Source: Archangium lansingense (GTDB lineage: Bacteria > Myxococcota > Myxococcia > Myxococcales > Myxococcaceae). Taken from it: DNA of 64,000 nt. Every line of letters begins with the position of its first letter. Position 1 is the first letter of the stretch. The stretch is taken from assembly GCF_026626635.1 (NCBI RefSeq), contig NZ_JAPNKA010000001.1:7254001-7318000 (forward strand). The letters are read 5' to 3'. This document shows positions 50,501 to 59,869 of this stretch, piece after piece. Under the pieces are notes generated by a model. That model saw nothing but the letters and a program-made list of their open reading frames with translations, was not told the origin of the DNA and ran no database searches. Made by a program: the position numbers and the translations under genes.

Positions 50501-51615
50501 AGCGGACCTATGCTCGGGCACGCAAGCTCCTTCACCGGGTGGGGGACGCACTGCCGGAGCTCGAGCTGTCCCTCCTGGGGCCCTTCACCTACTACCAGGC
50601 GCGATGCGAGTTCCGTCAGGGACACGAGCTGGCCGGGTCCCTCGTGGAGCTGGGCGAGCGCCATCACGATCGGGTGTTGCTCATCCTGGGTCACCGGATG
50701 AGGGCCTTGAACTTCGTCGCCTGGGGGCAGATGCGCGAGGCCCTGCGCTCCTTGGAAAACGCCATGGCCTGCGCACGCTTCGAGCTCGAGCAGCACCGGC
50801 GGATCGCCGCGCGGCACGGGACGGATCCGTGGACGACGGCCCTGGCGTATGCGGCCCTCATCCACTCGGTGCTCGGCCACCCCGAGGAGGCCCGGCGGTA
50901 CACCCGCGGAGCCCTGGAGATGGCCGCGCACATCGGCCATGCCCAGACCACTGCCTATGTGTTGACGTACGTGGCCATGGGCAGCCAGTACCGCCATGAG
51001 CCGAAGCCCACCTTGGCCTGGGCGGACCAGCTCCATGCCCTCGCCAACGAGCGCAGCTTCTGGATCTGGGGCTCGTGGGCCACCGTCCTCGAGGGATGGG
51101 CCCGCGCTCAGCTCGATCAGCCCCGGGAGGGCCTGGCACTCATCCGGCAAGAGCTCGCGAGCTGGAAGGAGCGGGGAATCCGCTACGGCGTGCCCTACTG
51201 TCTGGGCCTGCTGGCGGAGATCCACCTGGGGCTGGGACAGCTCGGCGAGGGACTGGCCGCGGTGCACGAAGCGCAGACGGAGCAGCACGCCACGGGAGAG
51301 CGCACCTTCGAAGCCGAGCTGTACCGCGTGGAAGGAGAGCTGCTGCACGCCATGGGACGGGAACGCAAGGCGAAGTCCCGCTTCATCCACGCCATCGAGA
51401 CGGCACACAAGCAGGATGCGGGAATCTTCGAGCTGCGCGCGACGGTGGGCCTGTGCCGCATGCTGCGAGACCTGGGCCGGCTCGAGTTGGCACGACAGTT
51501 GTTGCAGCGGGCGCGTACCCAGTTCGGCGAGCACCTCGACTCGCCGGACCATCGGGAGGCCAGCTCGCTGATGAAGGAGCTCATGAGAGACGCCAACCAG
51601 GAAGCGCGAGTGTGA
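47506..51615 (+). CDS. Ser/Thr kinase - cyclase-like - AAA ATPase - TPR fusion
   Basis: 1369 residues, ATG with GGAGG five bases upstream. Kinase (about 56-325): YEVLEQVGSGAMGQVFRARD, Lys86 in VALKFL, HRDLKPSN and DFG intact, so active. Cyclase-like domain (about 338-520): GDEVLACFG and VKVGIHTDMVALD are recognisable, but the first metal site (normally F-x-D) reads SCVLTRLDG, so catalysis is doubtful. AAA/ATPase module: LVGRSAEL, Walker A GEAGIGKSR near 565-573, Walker B VFVEDLHWADSS near 693-704. Helical TPR-like repeats fill 880-1350. This layout is that of the TOMM-type kinase/cyclase fusions of myxobacteria. No TOMM biosynthesis genes are nearby. Cytoplasmic signal integrator. Confidence 0.9.
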   Translation: MSRDANQESKGLPRKERVDSQFSDFEDSVLQQVLQLEPPPQLPGPGEHFGGPEGHRYEVLEQVGSGAMGQVFRARDGMLHREVALKFLAPRSGLAEEALREARAVARLDHENIVRIFDVSEWSATPGGARVPFLVMEYLEGESLAALLRRHRPGLKQALDILGAVAEGLTHAHERHLIHRDLKPSNIFLTRQGTVKLLDFGLCHWVAASGPDAPHLPTAGTPAYMAPEQWRGEPQDTRTDIWAAGVVLFEMLTGALPFPTTSVDAVREWVTSAEPMPSVRTSRPDLPHEVELLLATALAKDPARRFPSALELREELRELQERLLETGHEAPHATPHQRRQVTLVSCVLTRLDGPGAGTPPAAEDPGEWEAAFHQACARAFRGHGGFVPLSLGDEVLACFGWYQVREDDSERAVRAGLEVVRSIGAALPGMAVKVGIHTDMVALDERASGQRCGEIIIRGQAPKVAAWLARQARPGEVLLGEATWKGVRGTFEATALGPRTFEGLSGSLSLGLHRVSREREGVVRFERALAAAGGLTPLVGRSAELGWLLTLWEWARQGQGAFVLVSGEAGIGKSRLIRELGERIPMESATRVRFQCWARPVTTTAHHPLQGLIEALFQLPPRAHQGPRELAKRLGALGASAERVQLIELLLGLPVAQDSPVHQLTPERRKEKAFEALVDLTLHMARERPVLVFVEDLHWADSSLLEFLSFLLDRIEQARVLVVFSTRPELRLGWARRPWLHLLALDRLPAEQAAALVRETARGRELPEDTVQALVKRTDGIPLFIREMTHMVLEGGAAASIPVTLHELLLARLDMLPSRQKALLQLCAVVGRDFTQGLLAALPERDEATLRRELAGLVEADFLREEEGPEPTYQFRQALIQEVALQSLTRGARRQHHRNVARVLEEQFPEVVAARPEVLAYHHAEAGEPAWALPYQFQAGQFASQRSALREAVSHYTRALELLRSLPHAERLIHEELRILLALGLPLTHLRGYRTTEVERTYARARKLLHRVGDALPELELSLLGPFTYYQARCEFRQGHELAGSLVELGERHHDRVLLILGHRMRALNFVAWGQMREALRSLENAMACARFELEQHRRIAARHGTDPWTTALAYAALIHSVLGHPEEARRYTRGALEMAAHIGHAQTTAYVLTYVAMGSQYRHEPKPTLAWADQLHALANERSFWIWGSWATVLEGWARAQLDQPREGLALIRQELASWKERGIRYGVPYCLGLLAEIHLGLGQLGEGLAAVHEAQTEQHATGERTFEAELYRVEGELLHAMGRERKAKSRFIHAIETAHKQDAGIFELRATVGLCRMLRDLGRLELARQLLQRARTQFGEHLDSPDHREASSLMKELMRDANQEARV

Positions 51616-51622
51616 GCACGGG

Positions 51623-54550
51623 CTAATCGTCGAACAGGCTCCACTGCGGCAGAAGCGTGAAGGTGACGTTGCCCCCGGCAGGAACCTCCAGCTCTTCCCG
51701 GTGGACCTCGGTGGTGTCCTCGCCCCGTCGCATGGCGAAGAGCGTGTAGCTCCCGGCCGGCAGCCGCGGGAATCCCCGCACACCCTCGCGCACCGACTTG
51801 CCCATGAGGCCACTCGCGAGCTTCGAGTACAGACCGTCCTTGGGACCCATGAGCGGCAGGCTTCCCGGAATCAGATGGACCTCGACGGCCCGCTCCGGCA
51901 CGAAGATCTCCACGACCGCGCCCTCGCTCTGCTCGGTGAAGTCCAGCGTCACCGAGTCCCCCGCTGAGAGCTCCACCTGCCGAATCGGGAATATCGGCAC
52001 CGGACCTGTCTCGCCTGGCTGAGCCACGACCTGGACCAGGTAGCGGCCCGCTGGGATGGCTCGCAGGGAGTACCGCCCCTCCGAGAAGCCCATGGTGGCC
52101 TTGAGATCCCCCTGCTCCGAGCGAAGCTTCACCGAGCCCGACGGCACCGGGACCCCCGCCGACTCGATCCGCCCCTGCAGCGTGGCTCCGGGCTCAAGCA
52201 CGACCGTTATCTCCCGCTGCCCCTCCTCCAGCTGCGCCTTTCCAGGCAGCCAGTCCGGGTGGGTCACCAACACGCCCACGCGTCCGGCATGCACACCTTC
52301 CAGGGTGAAGCTCCCGTCTGGCAGCGAGGACCCGGACTGGCGGCCCACCACCACATAGGCCCCGGCCACCGGTGCCGACGTCCCGGCCTCGAGTACCCGC
52401 CCGCGCACCGTCCGGTCCGCCACCAGCACCACGTCGCCCAGATCCAGCTCCTCACCCTCGCGCGTCACCACATCTCGGGAGACCCAGGAGTACCCCCGCG
52501 CCGAGAAGCGCCACGACATTCTGGGGTAGCTCACCGGCAGGGAGAACCTGCCGTCGGGGTGACTCACCGTCTCTTGATTGATCCGAAACGAGGTGATGGG
52601 CCCGCCGTCCTCGCGCACCATGCGCCCGCGCACCCACGACCGCGTCCGGAGCACGAGCCGGACCTCCGGGTTCCCGGGAGAGACCCCCACGTTCCACCGG
52701 AAGGTTTCGCTGTCGTCCAGGCCACTCGAGGCCCGGGTGTCGAGCGAATACCCGCGCAGGGTGACCTGCAGGGTGCAGGGACCCGCTGGCAGGTTCGTCA
52801 ACGTGAACCCTCCGTCCGATCCGGAGAGCCCTCGAACAGAGGAGCGCCGGAGACGTCCTGAGGAAGCATCTTCCGGGGGCGCCCCCGGAACGACCACCCG
52901 CGACGCGATGACGAGCGCTCCCTCGATGGGATTTCCCTCGGCATCCACGACCTGGCCCGAGAGGCTCCAGCCCTCCTCGGATGGTTGGAGGCGGACCTTC
53001 CGAGTCTCTGAGCCACGTAGCTCCACGCGCAGCGGCGCGTAGCCGCTCCACGCCTCCCAGGTCTGGGGCTCCAGGACATAGCTCCCGGGCGCCAGACCCT
53101 GGAAGACAGCCCTGCCATCCATGCCGGTGGTGGCCGAGCGGGAAGCGGAACCACTCTTGTAGACCCGCACGTGCGCCTGGGACACGGGACGCTCCGCCGC
53201 GTCCACCCACTCCACCTCGAGAGACGCATCCTCCGCGTTCCCCGTGCGCCGCTCCTGCGCCTTCAAGGTGAACCGCAGCGCTTGCGACACCGAGAACAGA
53301 AGCGGCGGCGCCTCCCTCGGCTCGTAGTGCGCCGCCTGGACAATCGTCGTGTACGTTCCCGGAGGAAGCCGCTCGAACAGGAACCCACCTTGCGCGTCCG
53401 TCCGGGCCGAGCCCATCCACTGCAGCGCCCCTCCGAAGAGAGACACCTCGGCGCCCTCGATGGGCTGGTCCGACGTGTCGGTGACTCGCCCGCTCAACCG
53501 GATGCTGGTGGGGCCCAGGAGGAGCGTGACCGCCTCCTTGTCCAGCCCTGACTCCAGGGATACCAGCTGCCGGGCATAGCGCCCCTCGTCGCTGGCCGTC
53601 AGGATGTACCGCCTCGGGCACGGCACCTCGAGCGCGAATCGTCCCTGGAGGTCCGTGACCACGGGCTTCCCGAGCACTTCGCCCTCGACCTGGACGGTGG
53701 CACCCGAAACCGGGCCCCGCTCGTCCACCACCTGCCCGGCAATCCGCCGGGGAGTGGGCAGCGTCACCTGCACCGGACCCGGCTCCCAGGCGTACGAATT
53801 CAGACGTGCGGGTCCCAGGCCCTCCTTCGAGAAGAGGAGGTCATAGCGTCCCCAGGGAAGCGGGCCGAGCAGGAACTGACCCTCCTCGTTCGTGGACGTC
53901 TCGACGAAGCGTCCCGCGTCTCTCTGGAGGGTCGTGACGAGCGCTCCCGCGGCCGGCCTGCCCTGGTCGTCGAGCACCACGCCGGAGAACGTCATCCCGG
54001 GCCCCAGCCGCACCTCCACCTCCTGGCTGCCCACGATCACGTCCCCCCGCAGAGCAAGGCCCTCCGCGCTCTCGACCCAGAGTGCGAGAGTGCCCGGCTC
54101 CAGACCCTCGAGGCGGAAGTTCCCCTGGGTGTCCGTGGTGGCGCGAGCCAGCGGCAATTGCTTTCCCCGCAGCTCCGCCGCCAGTTCCAACAGCGGCATC
54201 ACCTCCAAGGACAGGTCACAGGACGATACGGCGTCCGGCGGCCAGCGACGCTGGGAGGCCGACAACGAGGGCCACTCCCGGGACGCGCGCGCGAAGGCAA
54301 AGACGATCGCCCCAGACACCGGTCCATGAGGACCCACCACGCGGCCTTGGATGGACAGGGTACCGCGCGCCCCGGCCAGGGTCGTGGTGGACCCGAGGAC
54401 TGAAGAAGACGGAGCCCTCGCTTGGAGTCTCACCGGACGGCCCGCGCCCCTGGAGGCGGACTCCGGGGCTGTCGCGGGTCGCCAGAGGAGCCACAGCAGC
54501 AAGACCAGCAGGCCCGCCACCGCCGCTCCGATGCCCCACCTGCGCCGCAT
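51623..54550 (-). CDS. Carboxypeptidase-regulatory-repeat surface protein
   Basis: 975 residues from ATG 54550, seven bases after AAGAGAGGG. A single N-terminal membrane anchor (IGAAVAGLLVLLLWLLW) is followed by eight or more CarboxypepD_reg (Ig-like) repeats, seen as FSGVVLDDQGRPAAGALV, IAGQVVDERGPVSGATV, LSGRVTDTSDQPIEGAEV, LSGQVVDAEGNPIEGALV, VRGRVLEAGTSAPVAGAYV and similar. No protease domain. Likely held in the envelope facing the periplasm or exterior and used for adhesion or scaffolding. Converges with the kinase fusion gene. Confidence 0.85.
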   Translation of the reverse strand: MRRRWGIGAAVAGLLVLLLWLLWRPATAPESASRGAGRPVRLQARAPSSSVLGSTTTLAGARGTLSIQGRVVGPHGPVSGAIVFAFARASREWPSLSASQRRWPPDAVSSCDLSLEVMPLLELAAELRGKQLPLARATTDTQGNFRLEGLEPGTLALWVESAEGLALRGDVIVGSQEVEVRLGPGMTFSGVVLDDQGRPAAGALVTTLQRDAGRFVETSTNEEGQFLLGPLPWGRYDLLFSKEGLGPARLNSYAWEPGPVQVTLPTPRRIAGQVVDERGPVSGATVQVEGEVLGKPVVTDLQGRFALEVPCPRRYILTASDEGRYARQLVSLESGLDKEAVTLLLGPTSIRLSGRVTDTSDQPIEGAEVSLFGGALQWMGSARTDAQGGFLFERLPPGTYTTIVQAAHYEPREAPPLLFSVSQALRFTLKAQERRTGNAEDASLEVEWVDAAERPVSQAHVRVYKSGSASRSATTGMDGRAVFQGLAPGSYVLEPQTWEAWSGYAPLRVELRGSETRKVRLQPSEEGWSLSGQVVDAEGNPIEGALVIASRVVVPGAPPEDASSGRLRRSSVRGLSGSDGGFTLTNLPAGPCTLQVTLRGYSLDTRASSGLDDSETFRWNVGVSPGNPEVRLVLRTRSWVRGRMVREDGGPITSFRINQETVSHPDGRFSLPVSYPRMSWRFSARGYSWVSRDVVTREGEELDLGDVVLVADRTVRGRVLEAGTSAPVAGAYVVVGRQSGSSLPDGSFTLEGVHAGRVGVLVTHPDWLPGKAQLEEGQREITVVLEPGATLQGRIESAGVPVPSGSVKLRSEQGDLKATMGFSEGRYSLRAIPAGRYLVQVVAQPGETGPVPIFPIRQVELSAGDSVTLDFTEQSEGAVVEIFVPERAVEVHLIPGSLPLMGPKDGLYSKLASGLMGKSVREGVRGFPRLPAGSYTLFAMRRGEDTTEVHREELEVPAGGNVTFTLLPQWSLFDD

Positions 54551-54698
54551 GCACATCCCTCTCTTCAACAAGCGTCCTCGGACGCCCGGCCAGTCTAGTT
54601 GTCACGGGCGGCCTGGGCCACCGTCAGGCCCAGGGGGAGGACCGATGCAGGCCATCTTGAAACCCGACAACGAGGTGGAGTTCTCCTGGGGTTGAGCC

Positions 54699-57200
54699 TC
54701 ACGCCCGGGGGAGGCTCACCTGGAACACCGTGCCCGTCTCGGCCGAGGAGTGCACGTCGATGTGACCCCGGTGCGCGGCGACGATCTCGTGCACGATGAA
54801 GAGGCCGAGCCCCACGCCCTTGAGGGCATTGCCCCCGTCGCTGGCGCGCGTGAAGGGCTCGAAGATGCGGGGCAGCAACTCCGGCGGGATGGGGTGCCCC
54901 TGGTTGACCACCTCGAGCACCACCTGAGCGCCCTCGCCGTCTATGCGCACCTGGATGGGCGTGCCCTCTGAGCCATGGGTCAGGGCATTGGCCAACAGGT
55001 TGCCCACGAGCTGCATCAGCCGCTCCGGATCCCACTCTCCGAGCGTGTCGCCGTGCGCCTCGAGCAGGAACTGGCGATGGGGATGGGCGGCCTGCAGCTC
55101 GTCGACGATGGTCCGGCACACCTCCTCCAGGCACACCGCTTGGCGCTGAATGGGGAGCGTCTCCCCCTGGCGGATCCGCACGAACTCGAGCAGGTCCTGG
55201 ATGAGCCGGTCCATCCGCTGCACGCTCGTCCGCACGCGCGTCACCCACTTGCGTTGCAAGGGCGTCAGGGGCTCGGAGGAGGTCAGCAGCAAGTGGCTGG
55301 CGGTGGACATCGCCTGAAGAGGGTTGCGCAGATCGTGGCTGACGATGCCGAGCAGCTTCTCGCGCACCTCGCCCTCGCGGCGCAGCGCCTCCTGGAGCTG
55401 ATGGTGCTGGGTGACGTCGGTGCTCACCGCCACGCCGGCCACCGTGCGGCCCTCGGCATCGCGTACCAGGGTGGCGCTCACATCGACCTTCCGGAGGGAA
55501 CCGTCCGGAAGGACGACCGTCACCGGCTCGCGCACCACCGTCTCCCCATGGAGCAGCGAGCGCGACAGGGGCCACTCTTCGGGGGCATAGGGCCGCCCGT
55601 CCGCGTGGAAGCCCTTGTAGGCCGCGTACTCCGAGATGCTCCCCGAGGCCACGTAGGGTTGGCTCCAGATGGTCTCCACGGCCGCGCTGCCCCGGACGAT
55701 CCGGCCCCCGGGCTCAGCGATGACAACGCTCACCGGAAGCTGTTGCAGCACGGCCTCCAGCAGGGTGCTCTCGGCGGAGAGCCGATCCCTCAGCCGCTCG
55801 GCTTCAGCGCGTGCCTGGCGCTCGGCCGCGTAGAGACGGGCACGCTCGATGGCCATGGCACACTGATGCCCGAGCGCCTCCATGAGCCGGAGCTCCTCAG
55901 GCGTGAACTCCCACTCGTGCTCGAAGCTGAAGCCGAACGCGCCGATGATGCGCGCCTCCACGCGCAGCGGCAGCGCCACGAACGCCTGGCCCACGAGCGC
56001 CGGGGAGTCGGCCAGCTCCGGATAGTCCCGGAGGAAGGCCGCCAGGTTTCCGTACAGCACGGGCCGACCGGTGCGGACGGCCTCGCGAAACATCACCGGC
56101 GTATCTATCGGAAAGCAGCGCCAGCGCTCGTCCAGCACGCCCTCGGGGAAGCCGTAGGCCGCGCGAAGTTCGAACATGGTGCCATCCGCGCTCACCAATG
56201 CGAGCGAGGCCGAGAGGGCCTCGAGCGCCACCCTCCCCTCGCGCACCACCACCTGGGCCACCTCCTCGGGCAGCAGGGCCTGGGAGAGGGCGGAAGACAA
56301 GGCGTACAGCCGCTCCATGCGCAGCAGGGCGCGCCGGGACACGGTGACGTCGCGCGCCGTGCCCACGCAGCGGACTGGCTGCCGCCGTGCGTCGAAATAG
56401 ACCTGTCCGTGGGAAGAGAGCCACCGCACCACCCGGCCTCGCGCATCCACCGTGCGGAACTCGACCTGGTAGCGACCCCCTCCCTCCGGCTCGAGCGCCG
56501 CCTTCATCTCCGCATCCGCACGAGCCCGGTCCTCCGGGTGCAGACACGCAAGGAAGGCCTCCTGGGAGACGGACTCCCCCCCGGAAGGCAGGCCGAACAG
56601 CTCGCGGCACCGGTCATCCCAGGTCCGCTGGCCCGTGAGCGGATTGAACTCCCAGATTCCCAGCTGGGCGGAGAGCAGGGCCAGGCGCAAGCGGTCCTCG
56701 CTCTCGCGCAAGGCCTCGGCCATCCGCGCGGCCTCTTCGCCCCGGCGCAGCTCCGTGATGTCCTCCACCATCCCCACGAACCCGGCCACTCGCCCATCTG
56801 GCAGCACATGCGGCACGTAGTCCGCGCGCACCATACGGCTGCCCCCTATGCGGTAGGGAACCACGCGCTCGAAGCGCACCCACCGCCCGGACAGCGCGGC
56901 CTGGATGTCCCCACGCACGAGCTCGTACGCCGCCTCGCCGAGGATCTCCCGCATGGATCGGCCGAGGATGTGCTCGCGCTTCTCCCCGAACCAACGCTCG
57001 TACGCCTGGTTGCAGAAGCGGTAGCGCTCGGCGCCGTCCACGTACGCCAGCAGCACGGGGGCCACGTCCGCGGTGATGAGCAGCTTCTCGAGGAAGCCAT
57101 GCTCATCCGGGCCCAGGCCGGGCAACTGAAGCGAGCGATCGAGCAGCAGGAGCTTGTCGATGAACTCGCGCAGGGTAGAGGACGGAGCGGAAACAGACAT
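54699..57200 (-). CDS. Sensor histidine kinase (PAS-PAS-GAF-PAS-HisKA-HATPase)
   Basis: 833 residues, no membrane segment. PAS1 (about 45-160, FCNQAYERWFGEKREHILGRSM), PAS2 (about 175-295, LRLALLSAQLGIWEFNPLTGQ), GAF (about 310-460, LSQALLPEEVAQVVVREGRVALEALSASLALV), PAS3 (about 490-600), HisKA with LGIVSHDLRNPLQAM (His about 620), and HATPase with LVGNLLANALTHG and GVGLGLFIVHEI. Several internal sensors suggest signals from inside the cell. No response regulator gene is adjacent, so the partner lies elsewhere, as is common in myxobacteria. The next upstream gene encodes another histidine kinase. Confidence 0.92.
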   Translation of the reverse strand: MSVSAPSSTLREFIDKLLLLDRSLQLPGLGPDEHGFLEKLLITADVAPVLLAYVDGAERYRFCNQAYERWFGEKREHILGRSMREILGEAAYELVRGDIQAALSGRWVRFERVVPYRIGGSRMVRADYVPHVLPDGRVAGFVGMVEDITELRRGEEAARMAEALRESEDRLRLALLSAQLGIWEFNPLTGQRTWDDRCRELFGLPSGGESVSQEAFLACLHPEDRARADAEMKAALEPEGGGRYQVEFRTVDARGRVVRWLSSHGQVYFDARRQPVRCVGTARDVTVSRRALLRMERLYALSSALSQALLPEEVAQVVVREGRVALEALSASLALVSADGTMFELRAAYGFPEGVLDERWRCFPIDTPVMFREAVRTGRPVLYGNLAAFLRDYPELADSPALVGQAFVALPLRVEARIIGAFGFSFEHEWEFTPEELRLMEALGHQCAMAIERARLYAAERQARAEAERLRDRLSAESTLLEAVLQQLPVSVVIAEPGGRIVRGSAAVETIWSQPYVASGSISEYAAYKGFHADGRPYAPEEWPLSRSLLHGETVVREPVTVVLPDGSLRKVDVSATLVRDAEGRTVAGVAVSTDVTQHHQLQEALRREGEVREKLLGIVSHDLRNPLQAMSTASHLLLTSSEPLTPLQRKWVTRVRTSVQRMDRLIQDLLEFVRIRQGETLPIQRQAVCLEEVCRTIVDELQAAHPHRQFLLEAHGDTLGEWDPERLMQLVGNLLANALTHGSEGTPIQVRIDGEGAQVVLEVVNQGHPIPPELLPRIFEPFTRASDGGNALKGVGLGLFIVHEIVAAHRGHIDVHSSAETGTVFQVSLPRA

Positions 57201-57287
57201 ACCGGGTGTTACTTTTTAACCCAGCTGCAAGACCCTCGCTCCGCCGAAGTGGCCGGGGTGTGGAGAGCCGGACGGCGGCTGACCCCT

Positions 57288-59495
57288 CTACCCGGCCAGC
57301 AACACCTGACGGGGCTGGCTGACCTCGGCCGCCGCGGGCAGCGTGATGGTGATGAGCGTGCCTCGGCCCTCGCGACTCTCCGCGCGCAGGGTGCCACCCA
57401 GGCCCGTCACGATGGCGTGGCTCACCGACAGCCCCAGCCCCGTGCTGCCGGGCAGCGTGGCGACGAAGGGCTCGAAGATGCGCGAGAGCGCCTCGGGAGC
57501 CAGGCCCTTGCCCGTGTCCTGCACCTCCACCACCACCTCGCCCTCCTCGCCGGTGTAGGCGGCCACTCGCAGCACATTCTGCGCGGCCTCCGCAGGATTC
57601 ATCGACTGCACCGCGTTGAGCAGCAGGTTGAGGAAGAGCTGGCTCAACCGGGCCTCGTCCGCGTCCACCGCCGGAATCTCGAAGAAGTCCCGCTCCAGCC
57701 GCGCCCGGTGGCTCAGCTCACCGCGGATGAGCTTCAGCGCGTTCTCCAGCACCGGCTGCACCTCCACCCGTGCCTGGTGCTCCGGCGGCTTGCGCGAGAG
57801 CGTCCGCAGATCCTGCACGATGTGCTTGAGCCGCAGCGCCCCCTCCGCCGTCTCGGACAGGGCCTCCAGCACCTCGTCCAACTCCCCCGCCGCGGCCGCC
57901 CCCTGCTCCCGCAGCGACTGCCCCATGCGCGCCAGCTCCTCGCGCGCGTAGGAGAGGTTGGCGATCATGAAGGCCAGCGGGTTGTTCATCTCGTGCCCCA
58001 CCGCCGCCGCCAGCGAGCCCAGCGCCGAGAGCCGGTCCGCCTGGATGAGCCGCGCCTCCATCTGCTTGCGCAGCGTCACGTCCTTGGCGAACACCCGCAG
58101 GCCCTCGGGATTCCAGAGCTGCGCCACCGTCAGCTCCCAGTAGCGCCCATCCAGGTGCACGGTGGGAGCGGGCTCGCCCGCGGGCGCGCCCTGCCAGGCC
58201 CACCGCAGCGCCGCCTCGACGATCGGGTGGCTCGTGCCCTCCACCAGCAGCTCCGGAAAGGCCTTGTGCGTGGCGGGGTTGCCGTAGCGCAGCTCGCCCT
58301 GCATGGTCAGCTCCAGCAGCGGCTCGGGGTGCAGCAGCGGGAAGGAGGCCAGCCGGTACATCGGATCCTCCAGCGCGCGCATCCCCGACACGTCGCGCAC
58401 CATCAGACCCAGGCGCGGCTGCGTCTCGCCGGGGACCGGGGCACACGGGGTGATCTCCGCCGCGTACCAGCGCGTCTCCCCCTCCACCTCCAGCCGGTAC
58501 TCCAGCCGGCCGTCCGCGCCACCATGGCGCACCGAGCGCATCAGCGACAACAGCGGCTCGGCCGCCTCCGTCCCCAGCACCTCCGTCAGCGTCCGCCCCT
58601 CGGCGTCGCTCACGTCCCGGCCGAAAGCCCTGCCCGTGGGCGACCACAGCCGCCGGCACCGCTCCTCCCCGTCCAGCTCCGCCACCACGTACTCGGCGCT
58701 GCGCACCTTCCGCGACGCCGGAGCCTGCTCCCGCCCGTCCGTCGTCTGCAGGACGAAGCCCTCGGTGCGGAACGGGCCCATCAGCATCTCCAGGCCGGAG
58801 CCGTCGGTGTTCATCCGCGTGAGGACGGACACCAGCGTGGCGGCATCCTCCCCGGACAGGCGCCGGGTGAGGACGATGCCGTCGGCCAGCGCGGGGGGCG
58901 TGAAGGCGAACGTCATGAGCTCGGACTCCCTCGCTCCCACGTAGGTGGCCAGGGTGGCGCGCATGGCATGCTCGTCCGCGTGGGGGGAGAAGACGGCGGC
59001 CATGTCCGCCTCGCCGGCCAGCACCGCGTTGATCGCCTTGCGGTAGGCGCCCATGAAGCGCTGCTCGGAGAAGAGCTCGTTCACGCGCAGCCCCTGCGCC
59101 TCCAGGAAGCGCACGGGCAGCAGGTACCCACCGGCCGAGCGGGGGGTGGCCCAGGCGACGCGCTTGCCCTGGAGCGTCTCCAGGGTGAGTGGCTCGTTCG
59201 CGCGACACACCAGGGCCGCACGGTATTGGCAACTTCCCGAGCGCACCGCGCGCAGCACCGCCCGCGCCCGAGGCGCGAAGGCATCACACTGATCGGCCGT
59301 GGCCCACACCATGTCCACCCGGCCCGCCGCCACCTCCGCCTCCAGGGCCTCGTAGGTGGGCGACAGCTCCATCACCACCGGCCGGCCCAGCCGCTCCGAC
59401 AACGCCCTGCCGAACAGATCCACGCGGACGTGCTCCCGAACCTCACCGTGCGATGGGTAGAGCAGGAAACGGATGGGCTTGGTCGGCGTGGTCAC
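57288..59495 (-). CDS. Histidine kinase with cytoplasmic PhnD-like input domain
   Basis: 735 residues from GTG 59495 (AAAGGAGG eight bases upstream). Residues about 8-255 form a PhnD/phosphonate-binding-protein-like domain: IRFLLYPSHGEVREHV, ALEAEVAAGRVDMVWATADQC, GKRVAWATPRSAGGYLLP, AINAVLAGEADMAAVFS. There is no signal peptide or membrane helix, so this usually periplasmic fold sits in the cytoplasm. Two PAS-like regions follow (about 275-375 and 385-485), then HisKA with LGSLAAAVGHEMNNPLAF (His about 502) and HATPase with NLLLNAVQSM and GLGLSVSHAIV. It may sense a phosphorylated or small organic ligand. Confidence 0.9.
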   Translation of the reverse strand: MTTPTKPIRFLLYPSHGEVREHVRVDLFGRALSERLGRPVVMELSPTYEALEAEVAAGRVDMVWATADQCDAFAPRARAVLRAVRSGSCQYRAALVCRANEPLTLETLQGKRVAWATPRSAGGYLLPVRFLEAQGLRVNELFSEQRFMGAYRKAINAVLAGEADMAAVFSPHADEHAMRATLATYVGARESELMTFAFTPPALADGIVLTRRLSGEDAATLVSVLTRMNTDGSGLEMLMGPFRTEGFVLQTTDGREQAPASRKVRSAEYVVAELDGEERCRRLWSPTGRAFGRDVSDAEGRTLTEVLGTEAAEPLLSLMRSVRHGGADGRLEYRLEVEGETRWYAAEITPCAPVPGETQPRLGLMVRDVSGMRALEDPMYRLASFPLLHPEPLLELTMQGELRYGNPATHKAFPELLVEGTSHPIVEAALRWAWQGAPAGEPAPTVHLDGRYWELTVAQLWNPEGLRVFAKDVTLRKQMEARLIQADRLSALGSLAAAVGHEMNNPLAFMIANLSYAREELARMGQSLREQGAAAAGELDEVLEALSETAEGALRLKHIVQDLRTLSRKPPEHQARVEVQPVLENALKLIRGELSHRARLERDFFEIPAVDADEARLSQLFLNLLLNAVQSMNPAEAAQNVLRVAAYTGEEGEVVVEVQDTGKGLAPEALSRIFEPFVATLPGSTGLGLSVSHAIVTGLGGTLRAESREGRGTLITITLPAAAEVSQPRQVLLAG

Positions 59496-59869
59496 GTGCG
59501 CTGCCTCCTTTGATGCCCCCCGGGGCCCTGGGTGGCCCCAAGTCAGTTTCGTTCCACATCATGCCCAATGTTTCAGCTGATTGCACACTATTCCTGTTTC
59601 ACTGGAAAAAATAGGCTGTCTGAGGCAGCAGGATTCACCCGGAGTACCGAAAAGGGGGGCGCACCCGGTGGAAACCGGTGATGGGGCAATTCCTCGGCGG
59701 GGGGGCTTGCAGCGACCTCCGCCCTCTCAATGGGCGCAGCCGGACAATGAGAGGTAACGCACGGCCACGGCCCGAAGGGGATCCTTGGGCGGGCGGTGCG
59801 CGAAGGTGTCAACCGCTGGACAGGACTTCGAAGGTCACGCCCGGGAAGTGTTCTTTCCCGAGCAGCAGC
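59496..59869. other. Intergenic region before the histidine kinase pair
   Basis: 374 bp. The left edge holds the strong ribosome binding site of the PhnD-type kinase. An AT-richer stretch (59570-59620) with CACTGGAAAAAATAG is the likely promoter area. GC-rich inverted words near 59660-59710 are not a riboswitch class I recognise. No gene. Confidence 0.35.

Noticed and set aside
54975..59513. A 1512-codon open frame on the plus strand
   Set aside because: It runs antisense to two well-defined histidine kinases. Its composition (His, Leu, Arg, Gly rich without domains) is what high-GC third-position bias produces.
59650..59760. Possible riboswitch before the PhnD-type kinase
   Set aside because: GC-rich inverted words are present, but no conserved core of a known class, and the stretch is on the far side of the likely promoter.
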